64,000 nt of DNA from an uncultured Bacilli bacterium (GTDB lineage: Bacteria > Bacillota_I > Bacilli_A > RF39 > UBA660): positions 62,001 through 126,000 of the forward strand of contig CAKOWU010000005.1 in the NCBI GenBank assembly GCA_934129885.1, written 5' to 3'. Each line of letters opens with the position of its first letter. Position 1 is the stretch's first letter. Below, piece after piece: positions 54,911 to 62,949 of the stretch. Position numbers and translations under genes: made by a program. The notes below the pieces were generated by a model. It was given only the letters and a program-made list of their open reading frames with translations. It had not been told where the DNA came from and did not search any database.

Positions 54911-56812
54911 TTAGTCATAATTTGTAAATGGATTCTTCTCTGCAGGTGTTTTATAATCATAATTGTATCTTTCCTTTAATATTCTTTTCTCTATTGCCCA
55001 ACGAGTATGTATGCTACCAAATGAAGGTATTTTTCTACCATTTTCTATTCTTAAAAGACCTTCTTTAATCATTTCCTGATCTACTTCATCTTCGATTTCT
55101 TTTAGCATTTCTTCTTCAGTTTTAACATTTAATTGATTTATTGGTGGAACTACATCTTTATTTTTAAAACCACCTTTTATTATTTCTTCTGCCTTATTAA
55201 AGTCATCTCTTAATAATTCCATAAATGTATATACTCCTGTTGCATGAAATGCAGGATTTAATTCTGCTACTTTTTTAGCAGTATAACCATTGATTTCAAT
55301 AGCATCATCAATATCATAAGTTCTTTGTGTTAAATATTTAGTAAATTCATTCAAAATATCATCATATTTTGATAAGTCTTTGAATAGTGTTTTTGAAACA
55401 ACATCATTCATTTTTTCTTCTTCTTTAAAATGTTTAACTATTGTTTCTACCCAAAATGGATCACTAACTTTATTTCTAACAACTTCTTCAAAACTTAATT
55501 TAGCATCTTTCATATCTTGTATTTTACCTAGTTCAATATCTTTTGAAATTTTAAATAATCTTTCATATTCTGATAATAAATCAATTAACTTATTCCAGTT
55601 TTTAGGAAAGCCACCTTTACCAGATATAGTTTTTTGATTATTTTCATCATCTATTTTTATATTCCATGAAACATTACTATCTCCTGAATAATTATTTTCC
55701 CAATCATTTATTATACTATAAAGTTTTGTTATAAAATCAGTGTAATATTTTTCTGGTACAGGTGTTGCTAAATCAGATATAGATTTATTTTCTAAATTAT
55801 TCAAATCTGCAAAAAGTAAATCATAAGTACCAAGTTTTTCAGCATAATTTATAGATAAAACATAATTACTTTTTTCATTCTTTATACTAACACCAACTGA
55901 TTTTTTTATTACTGAATTATTTGATGGTTTAGGAATATTAGTATTTGGTACTCCATACACTCTTTGTGGAACATTGTTCTCTGGTTTTATATCATATTTA
56001 TCATTATTATTATTTAACATAGCATTAGGAACACCATATACTCTTTGTGGTACATTTTCTTCAGGTTTTACATCATAGTTTTTTTTCTTAAAATCTGGTA
56101 TCCCATAAACCTCATAAGGAACATTATCTTTTTCATTAATTTCATATTTATCTTTTTTACTAAATAAACCCATATCATTATCCTCCAAATTTTTAATATA
56201 TTTTTTGATTTCTTCAATAATATTATTAATATATTTCTTTTCTTCTAAACAAATAATACCTTTATTTGAATATCTATCATTTTTGTCTCTTAATTCCTTT
56301 ATATCATTACCATCAATTACTCCATTTTCCCATTTATTTTTATCAACATCTTCTGAATATATTTGGTTTTGATTACACATAAATTCTTCCAATGATCCAA
56401 GAATAAAATACAACGGATTATCCACATTTTTATTTCCATTTAAAATATCAATAATTTCATCATAAACAATTTTTTTCCTTCCACCCATGATGAAGTCTAT
56501 ATCATTTTCATAATCATAATCATTTAAATAATCTTGTAGTTCATTTAAGTAATTGATTGTCAAATCACTACTATTAATTTTATTTTTTGAATGATAACCA
56601 TAGAATTTATCAGCAAGTTCTTTTCTTGTTAACTTATTTTCTGAAATATCTATAGCTTCATAATTGCAATATGGACATTTTTGTTTGTGATATAATAATT
56701 TATCACCATTTTCCTTACCTTCTAAGTAATAATTAACACTATAAACAATTAATTGTTGACTTTCTTTACCACATTTAGCACACTTAACTAATTCTCTACT
56801 AATATCACTCAT
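54911..56812 (-). CDS. Zinc-ribbon protein with three NVPxxVYGxP repeats
   Basis: The protein has 633 residues. Residues 10-52 form a zinc ribbon (VKCAKCGKES and KCPYCNYEAI, CxxC...CxxC). Residues 60-210 are helical. From residue 214 (MGLFSKKDKYE) come three repeats of K/N-Y-E/D-I/V-x4-NVPxxVYGI/VP at about 229-289 (spacing 23 and 27 residues). A predicted mixed domain follows (VSWNIKIDDENN, SDPFWVETIVKHF, GYTAKKVAELNPAF) to the end. GGAGG eight bases before the internal ATG at 56173 suggests a second product of 420 residues. It starts four bases after the radical SAM stop. The family is not recognised. The repeats may be modification sites. Confidence 0.6.
   Translation of the reverse strand: MSDISRELVKCAKCGKESQQLIVYSVNYYLEGKENGDKLLYHKQKCPYCNYEAIDISENKLTRKELADKFYGYHSKNKINSSDLTINYLNELQDYLNDYDYENDIDFIMGGRKKIVYDEIIDILNGNKNVDNPLYFILGSLEEFMCNQNQIYSEDVDKNKWENGVIDGNDIKELRDKNDRYSNKGIICLEEKKYINNIIEEIKKYIKNLEDNDMGLFSKKDKYEINEKDNVPYEVYGIPDFKKKNYDVKPEENVPQRVYGVPNAMLNNNNDKYDIKPENNVPQRVYGVPNTNIPKPSNNSVIKKSVGVSIKNEKSNYVLSINYAEKLGTYDLLFADLNNLENKSISDLATPVPEKYYTDFITKLYSIINDWENNYSGDSNVSWNIKIDDENNQKTISGKGGFPKNWNKLIDLLSEYERLFKISKDIELGKIQDMKDAKLSFEEVVRNKVSDPFWVETIVKHFKEEEKMNDVVSKTLFKDLSKYDDILNEFTKYLTQRTYDIDDAIEINGYTAKKVAELNPAFHATGVYTFMELLRDDFNKAEEIIKGGFKNKDVVPPINQLNVKTEEEMLKEIEDEVDQEMIKEGLLRIENGRKIPSFGSIHTRWAIEKRILKERYNYDYKTPAEKNPFTNYD
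55946..56149 (-). repeat. Tandem coding repeat, three NVPxxVYGxP units
   Basis: Three coding units: DNVPYEVYGIP, ENVPQRVYGVP, NNVPQRVYGVP, each preceded by Y(E/D)(I/V) and an acidic stretch. Units two and three share QR; unit one has YE. Confidence 0.85.
56171..56186 (-). promoter_or_regulatory. Internal in-frame ribosome binding site and ATG
   Basis: GGAGG at 56182-56186 and ATG at 56171-56173, eight bases apart and in frame with the 633-residue ORF. The downstream product would start MGLFSKKDKYE. Confidence 0.6.
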
Positions 56813-56815
56813 GTT

Positions 56816-57910
56816 TTAATCCTCTCCCTCATATATCTCTTTAATACAAAAGTTAGGTATTCTATCATCAAAATTAAATGTATGAAAAGAATCTCCCAAG
56901 CAATATTTCCATTTAGAACATTTATTACACTTCTCACATTTTAATCTATTATCACTTCTAAATAATTCATATTTACTTTCCCAAACATCAACAAAACTGT
57001 CTGTTTTAATATTTCCTTGAACAAATTCTGGTCGTCTTTCAACATTTGGACAAACAAATATATCTCCATTACTTAATATACTTCCAACATATAATCCAGT
57101 GGTGCAAAAGAAATAAGTATCTCTAATTTCTTTTTCTATTGGAATATCTAAATAATGACTACAACCATATTCAACATTCATAATGTTTTCTTCTCTTTTT
57201 TCTTTAATAAAGTTAAATAGCCATTTATATTCATCTTTATCTAATAAAATATTCTTATTATCTTTTGCTCTACCTATTGGATCTACATTTATAACTCTCC
57301 ATGAAATAATATTTAATTCTTTCATAAGATTATATAAGCCTTCTAATTCATTAAAATTTTTCTTATTTGCAACAGTTGTAATTTGAACGATTTTTATTGA
57401 AGGCACTTTTTGTAATTTTTTTATATTTTCAATAATTCTATCAAATGATCCAGGCACTTTTCTAAAACTTTCATGTGTTTCTTTTAATCCATCAAGACTT
57501 ATAGAAATTGTTTCCATATTAGTCATATTCATTTTTTCTAGTATATCATCATTTATTAACATACCATTTGATGTCATACCCCATCTAAATCCTAATTTGT
57601 TAGCATAATCCATTATCTCAAATAAATCTTTTCTAACTAATGGTTCTCCACCTGTTACATTTAGTAATACATCATTTGCATTATAGTGTTGTGAAATATC
57701 TAATAATACTTTTTTTAAATCTTCTGCACTTATTTCATCTTTTGGAATAAAATCCCCACAACTACTGCCACAATGTTCACATCTTGCATTACATCTTGAG
57801 GTAACTTCAAGAAATAAATCTTTCAATATAGGTTTTTTATATAGTTCTTGCCTATATTCATATAATCTTTCTAGATTTTTTATCTTAATTTGTTTTATTT
57901 CATCGTTCAC
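56816..57910 (-). CDS. Radical SAM / SPASM enzyme
   Basis: The protein has 364 residues and starts with GTG behind AGTAGGTG. The radical SAM motif is CNARCEHC at about residues 38-45 (CxxxCxxC), followed by CGSSCGD. LLNVTGGEPLVRKDL and ISLDGLKETHESFR are the SAM-binding parts. The C-terminus is SPASM-like: FFCTTGLYVGSILSNGDIFVC (CxnGx4C), CEKCNKCSKWKYC (CxxCxxCx5C) and a final FCIKE, so up to two auxiliary clusters. Such enzymes often modify peptides or proteins. The next gene, with NVPxxVYGxP repeats, is a possible substrate (inference). Confidence 0.9.
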   Translation of the reverse strand: MNDEIKQIKIKNLERLYEYRQELYKKPILKDLFLEVTSRCNARCEHCGSSCGDFIPKDEISAEDLKKVLLDISQHYNANDVLLNVTGGEPLVRKDLFEIMDYANKLGFRWGMTSNGMLINDDILEKMNMTNMETISISLDGLKETHESFRKVPGSFDRIIENIKKLQKVPSIKIVQITTVANKKNFNELEGLYNLMKELNIISWRVINVDPIGRAKDNKNILLDKDEYKWLFNFIKEKREENIMNVEYGCSHYLDIPIEKEIRDTYFFCTTGLYVGSILSNGDIFVCPNVERRPEFVQGNIKTDSFVDVWESKYELFRSDNRLKCEKCNKCSKWKYCLGDSFHTFNFDDRIPNFCIKEIYEGED

Positions 57911-57929
57911 TTACAACACCTACTAACTA

Positions 57930-59267
57930 TTATTCTTTTGAATCATCTATTTTAAATTGTTCAAATTCTGATTTTTCATTATTGTTTTTTGTTTTACTCA
58001 TTTGTTTTTCTATTTCTAATTGAGCAATTTTATCATCTATATTTTTAATTAAGTCATCAACTTTGCACGGTTCTCCAAATTCAGTTTTAGAAAAATCCAT
58101 ATTTCCTAATTGTTGAGCTTTTAAATCTTTAACTAATTTATCTAAATCAAATAATTTTACACCATTTGTATTTAATTTAGGATATTCAACATTACTTTCA
58201 GTTAAAGTAATAGTTTCGAATTCTTTTTCAGTTATTTCCTCAACATTATTAATAACTACTCTAATATCTGCATTGCCAATAGATACTAAATCACATAATT
58301 TTGGCATATAACTACTATATATATTTGCTAATTCAGATACAGAACGAGTAGCAATATATGTTTTAATATTTCTTGCAGTACAAGAACTTAAAATATCAAC
58401 TAAATCATTACATTTTTCAATAATATCAAAATTATCTAATACTAAATTGAATTTGTTTTTAGTTTTTAAATCAACAAGTATAGCATATAATTGTTCTATG
58501 AACATTGTTGCTAAACTATTTAATGTTTTATTTTCATCTTTAGCAATAAAGATTATTGCAGTTGGTTTATTAGCAACATCTTCAAAACTAAAAGTAGTTT
58601 TACTCATTAATTGAGATAATTTTTCTCTTGATACAAATAGTCTTAACTTTTGTCTAGCGACTGATAATATACTTCCTTTTGTATCTCTTGGTGCTAAAAA
58701 TGTAGTTGATGCAAATATATATGGTTTTGATGTTACACCTTTTGCTTTAAAATATTCAGTTATATAATCAGATGCACCAAATTTTTTATCAATACCATTG
58801 AACATATAATTAACACTATTTAGATTTACTTCATCTTCTTTACCATCTTCAAATAATCCTAATGTTACACCAGTAAAGAAATCAGATGCAATTATTGCCC
58901 AAAATGGATCGGCATTACCACTTTCATAAAATATAGTTTTTCCTATTTTTTCAAGATACTCTTGTGCTTTATCTTCATTACCATTTTTAAATAAATTATA
59001 TGGATATTCTAATGGGTTCCATCCTTCACTCTTATCAACATCTCTTAAATTGATAATTATAGTATTATAGTTATTGGCTTTTAACTTATCATAATATCTA
59101 TTTAAGTATTCCTCTCTTGAATCTAGAATAAATAAACTTTCTTTTTTATCAATAGCATTCTCAACAATTGGGAATAATACATTTGTAGTTTTTCCTGATG
59201 CTACATCTCCTTCAACAATTAAATTTTTATGTGCATTAAGCACTTTTTCCAACATTTCGTTTTTCAT
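57930..59267 (-). CDS. VirD4/TraG-like coupling ATPase without membrane domain
   Basis: The protein has 445 residues. Walker A is GDVASGKTTNVLFP at about residues 19-32; SLFILDSREEYLNRYY and the VirD4-typical EGWNPLEYPYNLF follow. A Walker B-like strand (NLVLDNFDII) has DN instead of DE. TYIATRSVSELANIY and ADIRVVINN are the sensor region. The two N-terminal transmembrane helices of full T4SS coupling proteins are absent. It overlaps the MerR gene by 32 nt with GGAGG. Soluble forms of this ATPase occur in mobilisable elements. Its role here is open. Confidence 0.82.
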   Translation of the reverse strand: MKNEMLEKVLNAHKNLIVEGDVASGKTTNVLFPIVENAIDKKESLFILDSREEYLNRYYDKLKANNYNTIIINLRDVDKSEGWNPLEYPYNLFKNGNEDKAQEYLEKIGKTIFYESGNADPFWAIIASDFFTGVTLGLFEDGKEDEVNLNSVNYMFNGIDKKFGASDYITEYFKAKGVTSKPYIFASTTFLAPRDTKGSILSVARQKLRLFVSREKLSQLMSKTTFSFEDVANKPTAIIFIAKDENKTLNSLATMFIEQLYAILVDLKTKNKFNLVLDNFDIIEKCNDLVDILSSCTARNIKTYIATRSVSELANIYSSYMPKLCDLVSIGNADIRVVINNVEEITEKEFETITLTESNVEYPKLNTNGVKLFDLDKLVKDLKAQQLGNMDFSKTEFGEPCKVDDLIKNIDDKIAQLEIEKQMSKTKNNNEKSEFEQFKIDDSKE

Positions 59268-59646
59268 ACTTCCTCCTTAATACTTTTTCTTCTTCACTTT
59301 CATTTGCTCGTGAATAACTTTTATTATTTCTTATTTCTTCTTGCATATATGTCAATCTATCATGTTTTAATTTTAATAAATATATTTTTTCTTCTATTTC
59401 TTTTTTCTTTTTTTCTAATATTTCTTCATCTATTCTATCCTTATATTCTATTATTTCATCAAGAGTAAAATCTAATGACTTTAATAATTTAATAAGTTCA
59501 CACTCAATAACATTTGTTTCACTATAATATTTATATCCAGTAAATTTATCAATTTCACTCGGCACTAATACACCATATTCTGCATAGTATCTTAAAGTTC
59601 TTACAGGAATATCAACTATTTTAGAAAAATCACCAATTTTATACAT
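59236..59646 (-). CDS. MerR-family regulator
   Basis: The protein has 136 residues. The winged HTH is MYKIGDFSKIVDIPVRTLRY (helix-turn-helix), YAEYGVLVPSEIDKFTGYKYY (wing). A dimerisation coiled coil (IEYKDRIDEEILEKKKKEIE) follows, with a very basic tail (EEKVLRRKYEKRN). No cysteine metal-binding loop is visible, so it is not a metal sensor of the classic kind. Its own promoter has a MerR-type operator (59692-59722), so it probably autoregulates and controls the genes downstream. Confidence 0.88.
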   Translation of the reverse strand: MYKIGDFSKIVDIPVRTLRYYAEYGVLVPSEIDKFTGYKYYSETNVIECELIKLLKSLDFTLDEIIEYKDRIDEEILEKKKKEIEEKIYLLKLKHDRLTYMQEEIRNNKSYSRANESEEEKVLRRKYEKRNVGKSA

Positions 59647-59691
59647 CTTTGATCTACTCCTTTACTCAATATTTCCTCCTCTCAACTAAAA

Positions 59692-59722
59692 TACTAACAG
59701 AGCAGTTGACTGCCAAGTCAAT
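59692..59722 (-). promoter_or_regulatory. MerR-type promoter with 19-bp spacer and dyad operator
   Basis: On the minus strand TTGACT (-35) and TAGTAT (-10) are 19 bp apart. The spacer holds GCAGT-CA-ACTGC, an inverted repeat (59703-59714). An elongated spacer with a central dyad is the hallmark of MerR-activated promoters. Confidence 0.75.
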
Positions 59723-59729
59723 ACCTAAT

Positions 59730-60473
59730 TTATCTCACTTGTTTATTAGTATGTTGCTCACTTATTCCAGTTTGGATAGATTGATAACTACCATCTTGTA
59801 GTATTGTTTGTATTTCATATGATTTTGATATGCCATTTGCACTAATCATAATCATATCTCCATTGTACATTATTATAGTTTGCATTACTTCTTTTGTAGA
59901 TGTTTGTTTTGCTATTTCTTTAACCACTTCATGTTGCCATATATCTGCCACTGAAACATTTAAACCAGTATCTCTTATATCATATCTTTCTTTTATGTCA
60001 TCTGGTAATGTTCTAGCTAGTGTAGTTTTCTTCTTTTCTTCTACAACATTTCCGTGTGTATGTCCAATTGAAATTATAGAATATTTTTCATCTTGTAACA
60101 ATTGTTGAAATCTATATTCATCCATCTGAACACGATTTTCAGATAATGCTTTTTCTATATCATACTCAATATTTTCTATTACTATGCACATTTCTCCATC
60201 TATATCTTTTTTATTACCTAATAGAAAAAATGGTATTTCCTGTGCAGTAGCACTATTGCTAATTCTTTGAACTAAATTCATATATGTAGCATATACTTTC
60301 GGACTTATTATTACCTTTTCAGAACTATCATTCATTAATGTTGGCGATAGTGGAATATCGCTAACTTCGGTGTTAGTCATATTCTCACAAGCCATAATTA
60401 TATCTATTATTTGGTCTTGATAACCTTGATTAAATAGTTTATCAATCACAAAAGGTGGGACATCATTTTTCAT
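59730..60473 (-). CDS. JAMM/JAB metalloprotease-like protein
   Basis: The protein has 247 residues. A JAMM-like arrangement is visible: AQEIPFFLLGNKK (Glu), ISIGHTHGN (HxH) and NVSVADIWQHE (SxxD). The gap between HxH and SxxD is about 30 residues, longer than in most JAB proteins, because of an insertion (EEKKKTTLARTLPDDIKER). The N-terminal 70 residues form a separate helical part. It could be an isopeptidase or peptidase. No ubiquitin-like or E1-like gene is near. It starts MKNDVPPFVIDKLF and is the first intact gene of the island. Confidence 0.7.
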   Translation of the reverse strand: MKNDVPPFVIDKLFNQGYQDQIIDIIMACENMTNTEVSDIPLSPTLMNDSSEKVIISPKVYATYMNLVQRISNSATAQEIPFFLLGNKKDIDGEMCIVIENIEYDIEKALSENRVQMDEYRFQQLLQDEKYSIISIGHTHGNVVEEKKKTTLARTLPDDIKERYDIRDTGLNVSVADIWQHEVVKEIAKQTSTKEVMQTIIMYNGDMIMISANGISKSYEIQTILQDGSYQSIQTGISEQHTNKQVR

Positions 60474-60504
60474 ATAACACCTACTCTCATATTTAATTAT
60501 AACA

Positions 60505-60609
60505 TTAAATCAAGTATTTATAAATTATAAGTGGTAAATTTTTATCTCGTAAATGATAGTTAGACATAACTGTATAATTCTTATTTTTTTCTATTTTAAA
60601 TACTGCCAT
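60505..60609 (-). pseudogene. N-terminal fragment of conjugative-element replication-initiator-like HTH protein
   Basis: A 34-codon frame starts with AGGAG seven bases before ATG. The translation MAVFKIEKNKNYTVMSNYHL then RDKNLPL is the conserved N-terminus of HTH/RepA-like initiator proteins of Firmicutes integrative elements (usually ...LSLKAKGLLSLMLSLP). After RDKNLPL the match ends (IIYKYLI), so the gene is truncated. Confidence 0.65.
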
Positions 60610-60745
60610 TATAATTCTCCTTTCATTCAAAAAAAAAGAACTAATTAAGCATGAACGATATTTACACCAGTTCCATAAAATACTTTATATTTATTTGTGC
60701 ATATATTTGAAACATTCCTTGTAAATTCATCGTTCATCACTATGT
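60610..60745. other. Right edge of the island, nothing recognised
   Basis: No ORF. GAACGAT occurs twice as an inverted pair (60652-60658 as GAACGAT, 60731-60737 near ATCGTTC), which may be a hairpin or end repeat: CATGAACGATATTTACA versus ATTCATCGTTCATCA. Confidence 0.35.
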
Positions 60746-60973
60746 AGTCATTATTTTAGAAATGGATGCGACTGACTGAATGTTATGTGAATTTTTAGCA
60801 TATATAACTCGTCCTGAATCTGATCCATAAGTACTGAAGAGACAACTGATGTACTATAGGCATGAACGTTAATTGGAATTAATAATAACAGTGTTATTAG
60901 AAGTTTTTTCATCAGTTATCGCCTATGATAATTTTATGTATGAATCAAAAAAAAATACACTACTTTATAAAGT
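60746..60973 (-). repeat. Direct repeat copy 2: dacF 5' fragment, right boundary of island
   Basis: A 228-bp second copy of 50953-51182. It holds the first 55 codons of dacF (ATG at 60912) with a one-base deletion that shifts the frame (GAATCTGATCC versus GAATCTGTATCC), so it is a dead fragment. The intact lipoprotein terminator overlaps its upstream end. Confidence 0.9.
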
Positions 60974-60975
60974 AA
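60948..60975 (-). terminator. Terminator of the lipoprotein gene
   Basis: On the minus strand AATACATTACTTTATAAAGTAGTGTATT forms a stem, given here in parts as AATACATTACTTT and AAAGTAGTGTATT, followed by eight T. It starts eight bases after the stop at 60983. Confidence 0.85.
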
Positions 60976-60982
60976 TGTATTG

Positions 60983-61525
60983 TTATTCATTATATAATCC
61001 GTTTATTTTACTTAAATCCTCATTGCTTAATTGGTTTAATACCCATTTGTCGTCTTGTTTACTTACGGTAAGATATAAAGTATATGTTGTTTTCTCTTTA
61101 GCAGCTTTTAATTTTTCTAGACGATATTTACTATATTCTTTTTCGTCATAATTACCATTTTCATCTTTGAATTTATTCTCATCGGATGTCCTATATGCTT
61201 CTGTCTCACTTATAACACTAGCGTAGTCTATTACGGTAATTTCGGTTTCTACAGTTGCGATGTCCCCGTCTATTGTTTCATCTTTTATCTCATATTTTAA
61301 GTTTTTATATTGGTCTTTGAATAAGTTTAAATAATCTTCTTTAGTGTCTTCGGTTATGCTGGTATCAGTATCAAGTGTGGCATTTAAATCCGCAACAACA
61401 CTATCATCTAGTTTTTGATATTTATCTAAGTACTGTTCAACTTTTTTTGTTGGGGTGTTATTTAAATTACTCGTACAACCTACTAATAAAAATATTGTTA
61501 GTAATGATAATAATATTTTTTTCAT
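60983..61525 (-). CDS. Lipoprotein, unrecognised
   Basis: The protein has 180 residues with a lipoprotein signal (ILLSLLTIFLLVGCTSN; lipobox LVGC, cysteine 17). The mature part is acidic and helical: VEQYLDKYQKLDDSVVADLN, TEDTKEDYLNLFKDQYKN, then IDGDIATVETEITVIDYAS and TYTLYLTVSKQDDKWVLN, a cystatin-like strand order as in DUF5105-type lipoproteins. Before island insertion this gene would have directly preceded dacF. Confidence 0.75.
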   Translation of the reverse strand: MKKILLSLLTIFLLVGCTSNLNNTPTKKVEQYLDKYQKLDDSVVADLNATLDTDTSITEDTKEDYLNLFKDQYKNLKYEIKDETIDGDIATVETEITVIDYASVISETEAYRTSDENKFKDENGNYDEKEYSKYRLEKLKAAKEKTTYTLYLTVSKQDDKWVLNQLSNEDLSKINGLYNE

Positions 61526-61578
61526 AATATTTTTCCTCCTCTAGGTTTATTATGAGGAGAATATTCATTTTTATACTA

Positions 61579-62325
61579 TTATTTTTCTTTTTTTAATTCT
61601 TCTATGATGTTTTTAATATTTACGTTTTTATGCTGTTTTTTTATATTTTTATTTACTTCTTTAAGATTAACGTATTTTAAGTTTACTGGCAATTCAATTT
61701 TTAAATTTGGAAATGCTTGTACTAAACGTTTATGTAAGAACGATGTATTCCCAAGAGTTTCTTTGACTTTTTCATTTACGGTTTCTGTTGCATCTTTAAC
61801 ATCGGCAAGGTCAACATCTTTTATTTTTGATACTATATTGAATGATATAATTGCATCTAATACAAATATTATTACAAGTGTTACTACAATCATATTTAAT
61901 GGAAACAATGGTATTTTGTAAAGAATGTTTAAGAAAAATGGATTTAAAAAATGCAAGACAATAAAGCCTAAAAATCCAAAAGCAATTGTATTTAACAAAC
62001 AAATTCTACCTTCTAAATTGAAAGGTTTATCACTATAATCCCACCATCTTGTTTTGAAAAATTTTTCCATTAGATATCCTGTCACATATTCTATCACAGC
62101 ACAAAGCAAACATGACATCACAAATAAACTGATTGTATCACTTTGATATTTTTGTAAAAAGAATGTTATAGCCAGTGCACCACATCCATAGATAGGACAA
62201 CATGGCCCGATTAGGAACCCTCTATTTACTATTTTTTTACTATCGGCATATGCTCCTGCCATATCAACTATCCATCCTAAAAATGAATATATCATAAACA
62301 ATAATATAAAATATCTCAAATCCAT
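61579..62325 (-). CDS. CmpB-like membrane protein (putative ABC transporter permease)
   Basis: The protein has 248 residues and five to six membrane helices. LLFMIYSFLGWIVDM, GFLIGPCCPIYGCGALAI, and a WDYSDKPFNLEGRICLLNT segment are the PF06541 (ABC_trans_CmpB) hallmarks. The C-terminal 80 residues are charged (VKDATETVNEKVKETLG). Despite the family name, a transport role is unproven. ATG 62325 follows AAGGTGG; the GTG codon before it is less likely. Confidence 0.8.
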   Translation of the reverse strand: MDLRYFILLFMIYSFLGWIVDMAGAYADSKKIVNRGFLIGPCCPIYGCGALAITFFLQKYQSDTISLFVMSCLLCAVIEYVTGYLMEKFFKTRWWDYSDKPFNLEGRICLLNTIAFGFLGFIVLHFLNPFFLNILYKIPLFPLNMIVVTLVIIFVLDAIISFNIVSKIKDVDLADVKDATETVNEKVKETLGNTSFLHKRLVQAFPNLKIELPVNLKYVNLKEVNKNIKKQHKNVNIKNIIEELKKEK

Positions 62326-62492
62326 TTTTACCACCTTACTTCTTCATTAATTTTATCATTTATTATTATAGTTTACAACGAGCGGCATAAAGATAACGAA
62401 AGTTTTACATTTAAGTGTAAAGTTATGAAACAGTTCTCCGCAGACCAGTTTCGGATGATCGCCACCTTATTGTTTTTTTGCTTAATTTTATT
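62326..62492. other. Intergenic, nothing recognised
   Basis: AT-rich, with no ORF or strong hairpin noticed. It may include the end of the decayed TnpB element. Confidence 0.3.
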
Positions 62493-62825
62493 TTAAGCTA
62501 AGCCATGCATATATATTTTTAAATCTTCAAACATTACATTCACACTTACATTAAAATCTCTATCATGTTCCGTATGACACTTTTGACATCCAAATTTTCA
62601 GATGCAATTATGTCGTTTTCATTTATTAATTTGTTTTAAATTTAGGAAAACCACTTTGTTTAATTGGTATTATTTTGTTTTTTTACCCTTTTTAATATTA
62701 TTATAAATAAATCTAGCAGAGCCAATAGTTTTATTTATCAAAATTCTTTATTTTATATTTGGATAAGCTCTAAAAATATGTCTTTTAAGTGTTTTAGCAT
62801 AATACTTTAATTCACTATATATAGC
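62493..62825 (-). pseudogene. Decayed TnpB (IS200/IS605-type) gene
   Basis: Translation pieces on the minus strand match TnpB in order: HIFRAYPN then RILINKTIGSARFIYNN (N-terminal), SGFPKFKTN (middle), SENLDVK, and CQKCHTEHDRDFNVSVNV with KIYMHGLA (the zinc-finger C-terminus, first CxxC pair partly lost). Several stops and frame changes lie between, and most of the gene is deleted. It is non-functional. Confidence 0.75.
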
Positions 62826-62890
62826 ACAGTATCCAAAGTAAATGTTCGTAATATTTTCTTTGAATTTTTTATAACTTTCATATTATATAA

Positions 62891-62921
62891 AAAAATTGGC
62901 ACTATATTAACACCAATTTTT
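62891..62921. terminator. Terminator after the DUF2207 gene
   Basis: AAAATTGG...CCAATTTT stem with a 13-base loop and T-runs on both strands, 30 bp past the stop at 62950. Confidence 0.7.
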
Positions 62922-62949
62922 ATTTTTTTGTATAGACAAAATAATAAAA

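Noticed and set aside
50953..60973. The 230-bp repeats as classical att sites of a tyrosine integrase
   Set aside because: They are too long and partly coding, and no integrase lies in the island. The Xer gene at 44954 looks like the housekeeping one.
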